Assembly: GCA_016800925.1 (NCBI GenBank)
Contig: JABCPU010000220.1
Coordinates: forward strand, 49,662-113,661
Direction: 5' to 3'
Source: Suillus spraguei
Taxonomy: Eukaryota; Basidiomycota; Agaricomycetes; Boletales; Suillaceae
DNA: 64,000 bases
Part shown: piece by piece, positions 55,648-64,000 of the stretch
Layout: each line of letters starts with the position of its first letter
Position numbering within the stretch: the first letter of the stretch is position 1
The notes under the pieces: generated by a model
Seen by the model: only the letters and a program-made list of their open reading frames with translations
What the model was told of the DNA's origin: nothing
The model's database searches: none
Program-made: the position numbers and the translations under genes

Positions 55648-56862
55648 CTATCCACATGAGGGAACCCCGGCATAAATGTGCACAGAATCCCTCATATACC
55701 ATGCCCAAGCAATCTGATCCCCTTCCACTCCATCAACCCCATGTCTCACAATTCTTCCCGAAAATGCAATCATACAGCCGGAATCATACCTGAATTCCAG
55801 CTGAAGGCTTGGCATACTCATCCGAGCATTAGAATAGTTCCCCATGGTGGTGAGAATATCAAAGCATTCAGGAATCAATAAATGGTCTTGATGATTGGGG
55901 GTTTCCCGATTGGAAATGATGGAGAGGGTGTTAAACATGGATGCCCAGTACTGCAGGGTCTCTGGCATCTGTGGCAGTTCCTTGCTCAGTGCCTTATCTC
56001 TGAGGTGTGACAATGCTCGTAACCCTGCAAAGTACTGCTGAGGATGCATGACCCTGAGTGCCGCCAATGTGATGGCTGCCGGCCTTGCAATAGCTTTCAG
56101 GATATTCTCAGAGGAGGGTCCCTTTAATGATGCAGATACCTCCGGATCTGACAGATTCTATGGGATTGGTGAGTTTGACTCCAGAAATCACCATCTCATT
56201 ACATCCTACCTCATGGCCCTGTTGAAACCATGCCGGAGATAAATTGATGCATCCGGGAGTTGACCCAACATTTTCCGAGCCCTGTTTGAACCATTCTTGA
56301 TTATATTGCCAATTGCCATCAGCCTTTACACTTTTTTTGAGGCTTGGACCCAGCAAATCGGTGGCTGCCCTGATTTCCTTCTGTAGGTACCATTTGATAT
56401 TCAATATCCATTGAGTAACAATCTACACATTACGCACCTGGGTGGTCTCTGTCAGGGCGTCCAGAAGGTACCATGTGATGATGGTACCGGAAACATCAAT
56501 AATTGTGGCAGGTTTGTCCACCAACTTTGTGCCCAGTGTTCTTTGGGGATATCAATTTGCTATATCTTGCAATATCAATCTGCATCTTAACTGTCATGAA
56601 GGAATTTGAATGATCAAACACATTTTCAACATCTGCAGGAAGACCCACTGGGATTTTTATATGCCCTTATGAGTACATCAGCCAAGCGATCGCACGCCAT
56701 CACCAGATCAGTGTCCAGGTTCAGAGAAGGTATAACTGGTTCTCCTCCAGTCTTCTCTGCATTGAATTTTTGTTCGGTATATGCCCCTGCTTCATGAGTG
56801 ATGGTCAGGGCCCAAGTGCGCCAGATTTTTATGTCACAAGTGGACATGGAAGAAGTGTTCAT
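55648..56862 (-). CDS. TET/JBP-type 2OG-Fe(II) dioxygenase, right-arm copy
   Basis: Mirror copy of 40,658-41,872 with identical translated segments: the HxD pair in PNHQDH, the distal His in RHGV, and Gln in place of the usual Arg (codon at 55,714-55,716). The shared substitution predates the duplication or has been spread by conversion. Transcription runs from the outer end of the arm toward the spacer, as in the left arm. Confidence 0.75.
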
Positions 56863-57049
56863 GTTGGAAGTTGATATTGGGAAATCAGACACTGAATGCT
56901 GGATGTCCAGACCTTGGTGTTAAAGGGGGTGGAGATAGCGAGGATCAGATAAGGGAACCTTGGATGATGTTGGCTTTCAAAGCTGTATTATCATCCATTG
57001 CTCAATGAAATACCAGATGATTGGAAGTGTGCTGGATATCTGATATTCA

Positions 57050-58000
57050 TTTGTCAAGACCCGGGTTCAGAACTTGGCATCTCATAGGGCAACCACTTTT
57101 TTTTTTGCACCCTGGGGTCCACATTCTACAAGACAACATAAGCGCCATAAAAGGCCATGTCAAGCAGAGCCCTGGGTCTCGGAACTCGGAACTCGGAACT
57201 TGGTAAGCTTCATCTGATTTTCGGGGGTCGTAACTGGGTGTCTTGTAGGGCAACACAAGCCTTGCACCCTGCTTTCCACATTCTACAAGACAACCTAAAT
57301 GCCATAGAGGCCTTTTCAAGAGATCACTTGCTGCTCCCGGAACTTGGTATGCTTCACTCAAATTTTGGGGGTCGGAACTGGGTGTCTCGTATTGACTCAA
57401 TAATGTGTCGAGACCCGGGTCTCAGAACTCGGAATTTGGTATGCTTCATCTGATTTTCGGGGGTTGGAGCTGGGTGTCTTGTAGGGCAACACAAGCCTCG
57501 CACCCCGCTTTCCACATTCTACAAGACAACCTAAGCACCATAAAAGGCCATGTCAAGACAGCACCTGCTGCTCTGGGAACTCAGTAACTGTAATTTATTA
57601 CCTCCTCTGATTCGGATGATATGCAACTCCCTCAGCTCCGTCATGTCTACAATTATCATACACATGGGCCCACCCGTCTATATTTTATACCACCCTCAGC
57701 CCACCTGTCTAATATAATATACTGTACAACACCCTCGGCCCACCCGTCTAATACCCGTCTAATTTAATGTTTCTTGGCCCACCCGTGTATGTGATAACAA
57801 GTACCCTTCACATACCTGTCTATTTGATACACATCTACCTTGATACATCCATCTACATAATATCCAACTACCTTGGCCCATCTGTCTACCAGATATTCAT
57901 GTACATCAGCCCACTCATCTACTCTACATATTCCTTGCATGGGCCCACCCGCTGTCATTGGGAATAATATTCCTCCCGGCCCATGGTCCACTGGCCCGTA
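57050..58000. repeat. Short-repeat region, right arm outer end
   Basis: Mirror of 39,560-40,480: units with TTGTAGGGCAACACAAGCCT at 57,235-57,500, and GGCCCACCCGTCTA units at 57,660-57,960. It differs from the left by scattered transitions and small indels, including a run of nine T at 57,100-57,108. Confidence 0.75.
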
Positions 58001-58132
58001 TCATACGGGATATTATGCACGTCCATTCACTCATATAATACAGAGATAGTTCACTGTAATATGTGCTTCAACAGATAAGCAATCAGTGCCTTTTTTTGTC
58101 CTATGAATTTGTCCTACAAAAGTGTCTCAGTC

Positions 58133-60735
58133 ATCAGTGAACTCATGAGGAAAGTAGATAGCAATAAATAACAATACATAGTACACAATCACCAGAACTA
58201 GCATAATTCTGCTATCGACAATCACATTGTTATGTTTGGCCTTATAGAGGAAAGACTCAATTTTATTTATATTAAAATACATATGTAATTACATGATATA
58301 TAAAACAGACATGGAAAGATAGTGGAGAGTGAATGGCCAGAAGGAAGAGCCAGGATGGGACCATGAGGAAGAGTCAGCAAGGAACTGCGAGGAAACGCCA
58401 AAGAGGGACCACCACGAAGGGCCAGGGAGGAACCGTGAGGAAAGGCCAGGGAGGAACCACGAGAAAATCCAACCATGAAGGGCCAGGGGGGAACCATGAG
58501 GAAATTCAAAAGGCCAGGGAGGGACCACCATGAAGGGAGAAAGGCCTGGGAGGGACCACAAGGAAAGGCCAGGGAGGGACCACCACGAGGGACAAGGGAG
58601 GGACCACCACGAGGGACAAGGGAGGATCCACAAGGAAAGACACTGAGTTTGAGAGGGTGGTGGTAGTAGCAGTGAAACGAAGTTGAAAGGAACTTGTGTG
58701 AAATTTTCTGTCCTGCACAAACAATGAACAAACAATGACAAATCAATTAGGTTGAAAGGGACTTGCATGAAATTTTCTGTCCTGCACAAACATGGAACAA
58801 ATAATGACAAATCAATTTCAACCACTTGCGCTGCTCACATGATTTGGGGTTAGTCACGTGCATGACCTTAGATACCATTGTAATTCATGCAATATTTGAA
58901 CCAATGTATATAGCTTTGTAAGTCAAATATAAATGAGGGAATATGATATTGCTCAACAAACGGTACCTAAATACACTATCATACCTTGTCAGTTGTGATG
59001 GTGCAAATTCATGACCTTGTCAGACACTCTCATAGGAATCTAAACTAGGTTAAAAATGCTAACGGCGCTTTCCACAATAAAGTCTTATATCAGTTGATAG
59101 TTCAAAAAATAAATGATGAAATATGGCATAAGTCAAGAAGTGTGACTTAACGATGCTATTGCACATTGATTGCTGTAACAGCACACTGTTGTGATCTTGT
59201 CACAAACTCCTCATGGTAAAATCAATTTTCAGAGATTCATGGCTATGTACCGAAAACTAATATTTATTGGCATATACATAGTCATATTCAGCCGTAGCAT
59301 AATGATATCATCCTATACTTCCCATGACTACAAAATTGAGGACTCATGAATTCACTGATTACAGCAATCAATGTGCAATAGCATCGTTAAGTCACACTTC
59401 TTGACTTATGCCATATTTCATCATTTATTTTTTGAACTATCAACTGATATAAGACTTTATTGTGGAAAGCGCCGTTAGCATTTTTAACCTAGTTTAGATT
59501 CCTATGAGAGTGTCTGACAAGGTCATGAATTTGCACCATCACAACTGACAAGGTATGATAGTGTATTTAGGTACCGTTTGTTGAGCAATATCATATTCCC
59601 TCATTTATATTTGACTTACAAAGCTATATACATTGGTTCAAATATTGCATGAATTACAATGGTATCTAAGGTCATGCACGTGACTAACCCCAAATCATGT
59701 GAGCAGCGCAAGTGGTTGAAATTGATTTGTCATTATTTGTTCCATGTTTGTGCAGGACAGAAAATTTCATGCAAGTCCCTTTCAACCTAATTGATTTGTC
59801 ATTGTTTGTTCATTGTTTGTGCAGGACAGAAAATTTCACACAAGTTCCTTTCAACTTCGTTTCACTGCTACTACCACCACCCTCTCAAACTCAGTGTCTT
59901 TCCTTGTGGATCCTCCCTTGTCCCTCGTGGTGGTCCCTCCCTTGTCCCTCGTGGTGGTCCCTCCCTGGCCTTTCCTTGTGGTCCCTCCCAGGCCTTTCTC
60001 CCTTCATGGTGGTCCCTCCCTGGCCTTTTGAATTTCCTCATGGTTCCCCCTGGCCCTTCATGGTTGGATTTTCTCGTGGTTCCTCCCTGGCCTTTCCTCA
60101 CGGTTCCTCCCTGGCCCTTCGTGGTGGTCCCTCTTTGGCGTTTCCTCGCAGTTCCTTGCTGACTCTTCCTCATGGTCCCATCCTGGCTCTTCCTTCTGGC
60201 CATTCACTCTCCACTATCTTTCCGTGTCTTTTTTATATATCATGTAATTACATATGTATTTTAATATAAATAAAATTGATTTTTATCAAATTTTTTCACA
60301 AAATGAGTGCTAAGAAACAATGAGTGGTGACAATCTGGTGTTTTTGCTAGTTCTGTTGAACTTATTCCAGGTAGTATCATTCTGACAGATACCATAAAAA
60401 TTTCATGCTTAGATAAAGCTTTGCAAAGCTATATAATATCGGGTCAATTTTTTGGTGCTTCGGAGTCGTGAACCTCCCTGTCGTTATGGCATTATTAATT
60501 AATCTAGCTCAATGTTCAACTTTTGTCACACCTTGACTTCAAGTGTGAGTTTGAATAAAATCGGGCCCTTCTCTTGATCATAAAATTTTATACGATAATG
60601 AGTGACGCGTCTTTCCTCTATAAGGCCAAACATAACAATGTGATTGTCAATAGCAGAATTATGCTAGTTCTGGTGATTGTGTACTATGTATTGTTATTTA
60701 TTGCTATCTACTTTCCTCACGAGTTCACTGATGGT
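58133..60735. repeat. Second palindrome (foldback-like element)
   Basis: Arms 58,267-59,178 and 59,359-60,269 are reverse copies (coordinate sum about 118,537) around a 180-bp centre. Outer ends 58,133-58,255 and 60,612-60,735 also match each other, but the right side has about 340 extra bases at 60,275-60,611. The terminal word CATCAGTGAA is shared with a fragment near 30,990. Arms contain a G-rich minisatellite (GGGAGGGACCACCA units, 58,380-58,640 and mirror 59,895-60,160) whose open frames are by-products. Confidence 0.85.
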
Positions 60736-60833
60736 TGTGTACCACTAATCTATATCTGGCATGCCGCATTTTTGGCGGGCGTCTTCCAGGAATGAGGATG
60801 AGGCGTATACAGAGGTAAGTTTGTGATGTGATG

Positions 60834-61229
60834 CTAGTAAATAGTTTGCCTATGACAAAACTTGCAGGGAGTCTCCCAAGCGAAACGGTAGAAAGGCAAC
60901 TCGGGAAGGATCATAGTCCCCTCTTCAAACATGCATGTTACGAGGGCATCCATGTCACTCGATAGTCTGCTGGATTTTTTTCCGAACTGGAATAGAAAGC
61001 CGCACGTCTGATGATCCAGCAAGTGGCCCAGTATTTTGAACGTTTTATGGGCTCCGTGTTGCCAGAGTGTTTGGAAGTACGCTGCCAGGTTCAAGACAGC
61101 GATTGCAGAACAGACAACTTTGTATGGATAGTATTTTGAAATGGACAAGGAAGCTAACTGAAGGTAGGGTGCTGTTCTTCGGCCTTTATCTCGGTATGAG
61201 GTGTCGGCTACGATAAAGTATGCATCCAT
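60834..61229 (-). CDS. Unrecognised 131-codon ORF
   Basis: An uninterrupted frame with ordinary composition (FKILGHLLDHQTCGFLFQFG, MFEEGTMILPELPFYRFAWE). It has no domain, signal peptide or membrane segment that I recognise. The frame stays plausible upstream for about 10 codons before a stop, so it may be the 3' exon of a longer or broken gene. It lies just outside the second palindrome. Confidence 0.35.
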   Translation of the reverse strand: MDAYFIVADTSYRDKGRRTAPYLQLASLSISKYYPYKVVCSAIAVLNLAAYFQTLWQHGAHKTFKILGHLLDHQTCGFLFQFGKKSSRLSSDMDALVTCMFEEGTMILPELPFYRFAWETPCKFCHRQTIY

Positions 61230-61239
61230 GTTTGGTGCG

Positions 61240-62115
61240 ACGGCTCTTCCTTCACCAATACAAGCAACTATATTGAGAAAGCTGCAACTCCTTCGGGTAA
61301 GCAGTTATTATTTAGATATGACTCAGAGACTGGAAGCTTGTCTGTGAGGCAGGAAAGGCGTAGAACAGATGTCCGGGGGCTAGACTTTGTCAATCACAAT
61401 TCTTTGACCTCCGCACCCCCCCAGTTACCGCCTCAGCCACCACAACCAGATATTCTTAACTCACTAAAATCTATCCGGACGACGCCTTATGAAATGTCTT
61501 CCTTATCATGCCTATGTGGGCATAGACCGTCATCTACAGACTCAGGGCTAGTTGCAGTAGATTGGGATACCAGGTCTCCTTGATGGCAGATGTACGAGAA
61601 CACTACTCATACGCGCAGTAGGTCTCGCTTACTCGAATGACTACGCTGCTCACTTTATTATCATCAGCCCTGCATCTTTTCAATCCCATGAAGTGTCGGT
61701 TCCAATCCGTTGTGAAGAGGCGACGAGACTTGAACTAGAAACGAGAGAGTGAGAACTCAGTCTTAGTTGGAAAGACTACACTATGACAGGTTCATACCTA
61801 GAAACGAGAGAGTGAGAACTATACATCGTTAGTACTAAGTATGATGTTCAAGTCGTAGTAAGTAGCTCACCTCAGTCTTAGTTGGAAAGACTGAGGGAAA
61901 AGAATTCTATGGACGCTGAATATTAGAGGATCATTTGAACAGAGAACGAAAATATGAACGTGGATGAAACGTGTATGATAAGTATGTAATGATAGATAAG
62001 AGGAACATATCTTGATACTCCCACTCAGACACATATCACCAGATATGCGGGTGGAATTATTCATCATCATTCAAAGATGAGCAGAGGGCGAGAGAGTAGC
62101 GGTGATTTCGGAAGA
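61240..62115. repeat. Probable 3' end region of a copia element
   Basis: Downstream of the copia RNase H frame on the minus strand. GAAACGAGAGAGTGAGAAC occurs at 61,738 and 61,799, and CTCAGTCTTAGTTGGAAAG at 61,757 and 61,872, so there is an internal direct duplication of about 60-115 bp. A purine-rich GAGTGGGAG on the minus strand near 62,025 could be the polypurine tract before the LTR. The far end of the LTR was not found. Confidence 0.45.
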
Positions 62116-62119
62116 GTTT

Positions 62120-62486
62120 TCATGAGAGTGATTTTGTGAAGATGTCGGTGACCATATCATGTGTAGGTATGTATGGGATGTTAATGGTGCCATCGTTTAC
62201 AAGATCTCGAATGAAATGGTAGCGCACACGAATGTGCTTCGCACGATCATGGAACTGGGGGTTTTTCGTTAGGGCACAGCTTCCATTATTGTCTCCATAC
62301 AGAGTGGTAGGTGTGATGAAGGATGAATCAAGTCCAAAATCGTGCAATAATTGACTAAGATGAATTTGTTCGCGCGCAGCATTCGAGAGGGCAATATATT
62401 TGGCTTCCATTGAGGACATGGCTATGACTGACTGTTTTTGAGAACACCAGCTGATGGGGGAGCCAAAAAGGTAATAGATGTAGTGT
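62120..62486 (-). pseudogene. Ty1/copia RNase H C-terminal fragment
   Basis: Translation YLFGSPISWCSQKQSVIAMS, then SMEAKYIALSNAAREQIHLS, LYGDNNGSCALTKNP and AKHIRVRYHFIRDLV, is the classic end of copia Pol (RNase H), including the SSxEAEY-like and DNxxAxxLxxNP motifs. The 5' part of the element is missing beyond 62,486, where unrelated LTR-like sequence begins. Confidence 0.88.
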
Positions 62487-63369
62487 TAAGACTGTACTCA
62501 AGGGTAGAGAGATCCGAAGGGCTTTGGCCTCAGTTCGTACACTGTGCCCCTTTCTCGAGTAATGCCCCTTATTTCAGGGAGGAGTTATTCGTCCGAAGAC
62601 CCGGAAGGGGTTGCATGACGGATCCGGGTGTCCGAAGGTGTCGGATATAATACGTCCGAAGGTAATTCGGAACATAAGGAGAGGACAGAGATTAAGGCTA
62701 GTTTCGGAACGAGTTCCTAACTAGAAACTAACGGAGATGGACTATCCGAAGATAGAGTCGGAGGTATAGACTATAGGAGTCAATCCTAAGTCTCGGAAGG
62801 TGACTTAAAGCGGAGAGTGGCTTAAGTCCGGAGGAGGCAGAATGAGTAGAATCTAAGATGATATTCGAACTAAGGTTCTACGGAGATCTACAAGTGGTTT
62901 ATATACAGTAAGTATCTAAGACGGATAATTAGCAAGTCCGGGACCGAGGGCTATGTACGAAGTGTAACGGAAGTCTATTAGTTATTGCACAGCGGATCAG
63001 TAAGCATGAATCGGAAATGAACACAGGAAACGGATCAGTAACACAGGACGGAAATATAAACAGCCGGAGTACCGGTAGTAGGAGAAATGACGAAAGGAGA
63101 TAGATGCAGATGTTCACCAGGGAGTTAAGGTGCGAGAAGTGAGTACATTCGGAAGGGTGGTCCGGACAGGATCTGTGGACTGGATGGATATGGAAACGAT
63201 CGGATCTGGACGGATATGATCGGATCTGAGATTAGAAGTATGGTATATGACAGTATCCCCCTTAGGGCCGAACCCCTGAGGCACAAAGAAGCGTCGATCC
63301 GGATCGGACAAGATTAATGCGAGACGATGGGGAAGTTTGATGGTTGTAGTGCTGAGTCTGTAATCCAAC
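62487..63369 (+). repeat. LTR-like block with repeated TCCGAAG words
   Basis: Starts TGTTAAGACTGTACTC and ends AATCCAACA, so it has TG...CA ends, and interrupts the copia fragment. TCCGAAG or GTCCGAAGG recurs at least eight times, as do GGATCGGA words at the far end. No target duplication was seen. It may be the LTR of the element encoding the gene at 63,447, or that gene's promoter region. Confidence 0.4.
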
Positions 63370-63446
63370 AGATATACAGACGTCAGACGTCCAAAATGAT
63401 TCCTACCCCCACTTCATATCCTTGTTAACAAAACTTGTCTCCTAAC

Positions 63447-64000
63447 ATGTCTGGAAAGAAATCCGATGCCCCTAAGTCTGCTGCTGACCTTGTGGCGGAT
63501 CTGGAGCAGCAACTGGCGGCTGCTAAGGCTGCAGCGGAAGCCGAGGCGGAACGGAAGCGGAAAGAGGCGGAGGAGCGGAAAAGGCAGGAGGAGTTGAAGC
63601 AGATTGAGTTGGCGGAGATCCGGAGGGAGATGGAGGAGAAGAGGCGGAGAGCACTGATTGAGGCTCGGGTGAGTGCTGTGGACTCTTCCGGATCCGGATA
63701 TTAATGGGTTGGTAAAGGCCAAGGCTGCTCCTGCGTCTGGGGCAAAGGATGGGTACTGCTCTTGTTGCGTCACTAAGGGCCGGATGTGCCAGTGGGATGA
63801 TGCTGAGAAGAATGCCATGGTGAGTCATCCGAAAAACTTCGGATCCCGCTGATTTCGATGTTTCGTAGATTAAGTCCTGTGACGTCTGCCGGAAGGACAA
63901 GGCCACTTGTCCTGGAAGGCCCGGATTCGTTAAGGGGCCTAAGGGCCGGAAGAGGCAGCGTCCTGCTGGTACTCCGTCTCCGAAGGGCAAAGGCAAGCGC
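63447..64000 (+). CDS. Coiled-coil, cysteine-rich protein, 3' end beyond window
   Basis: Exons 63447-63668, 63718-63819 and 63869 to the window end keep one frame. The N-terminal 70 residues are a long charged helix (VADLEQQLAAAKAAAEAEAE and ELAEIRREMEEKRRR), a coiled coil. Then come two cysteine groups, CSCCVTKGRMCQW and SCDVCRKDKATCPG, which resemble a variant zinc cluster, followed by a basic stretch (KGPKGRKRQR) that could bind nucleic acid or act as a nuclear signal. Similar proteins are numerous in Agaricomycetes, perhaps as Gag-like proteins of LTR elements; the LTR-like block just upstream fits that. The start ATG at 63,447 is the first in frame. Confidence 0.65.

Larger units (their letters stand above)
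52418..58062 (-). repeat. Right arm of giant inverted repeat (5.65 kb)
   Basis: Reverse copy of 39,462-45,101. The inner boundary is abrupt at 52,418 (TATCCTGTTCCGAACAACAG shared, sequence before it unrelated). The outer boundary is at about 58,062, after TCACTGTAATATGTGC. The spacer between arms is 7,316 bp. Confidence 0.95.

Noticed and set aside
58289..58825. Frame of about 178 codons rich in VPPWPF / LPGLS
   Set aside because: It is a translation of the GGGAGGGACCACCA minisatellite; the mirror copy and other frames are equally open.
1..64000. tRNA or rRNA genes
   Set aside because: No cloverleaf-like A/B box pair or rRNA core sequence was noticed by eye; a dedicated search was not possible.

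Overview
The window looks like a transposon-rich piece of an Agaricomycete (mushroom-forming basidiomycete) genome, possibly Boletales. Evidence: many 45-70 nt introns with GT/GC...AG ends; fungal secreted proteases (S28 serine, A1 aspartic); a WD40-TPR family and a DUF6698-type family typical of Agaricomycetes; Ty3/gypsy, copia and Tc1 elements; and a KDZ (Kyakuja-Dileera-Zisupton) transposase with a CxC2 cysteine cluster. No database search was possible, so family names rest on motif recognition. Exon limits were read by eye from splice signals and reading frame.

Layout. 1-10 kb: a decayed WD40-TPR gene, a multi-pass membrane protein gene, and an S28 protease gene (copy A) broken by a 2-nt insertion. 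10.4-17.4 kb: a decayed minus-strand Ty3/gypsy chromovirus with an extra zinc-knuckle ORF downstream of pol. 17.4-22.3 kb: one unrecognised gene torn apart by the gypsy element, a 965-bp solo LTR, and an LTR fragment joined to an apparently intact Tc1 element. 22.3-30.3 kb: mostly non-coding DNA with a MITE, then an intact S28 protease (copy B) and an intact pepsin-like aspartic protease. 30.3-38.4 kb: an 84-bp tandem repeat, a broken DUF6698-type gene, nested LTRs and a gag-only retroelement.

38.4-58.1 kb is the most remarkable part. It is a huge inverted repeat (arms about 39,462-45,101 and 52,418-58,062, with a 7.3-kb spacer) around a KDZ transposase gene and its divergent neighbours. Each arm carries a TET/JBP-type 2-oxoglutarate/Fe(II) dioxygenase gene (predicted 5-methylcytosine oxidase family), an unknown 246-codon gene, and long arrays of short repeats. 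TET/JBP genes travelling with fungal KDZ transposons are known as a class. Two inverted copies flanking one transposase, an in-frame fusion made at the arm junction, and a Gln where the 2-oxoglutarate-binding Arg is expected look unusual. Premature stops in the transposase fit C-to-T change at CpG, and one of them is present in both arms.

58.1-64 kb: a second, smaller palindrome, the RNase H end of a copia element, an LTR-like block, and the 5' part of a gene for a coiled-coil, cysteine-rich protein that runs off the window.

The ordinary host genes here are the membrane protein and the secreted proteases. The proteases would work together in extracellular or vacuolar protein breakdown. Most of the rest is mobile DNA and its debris.
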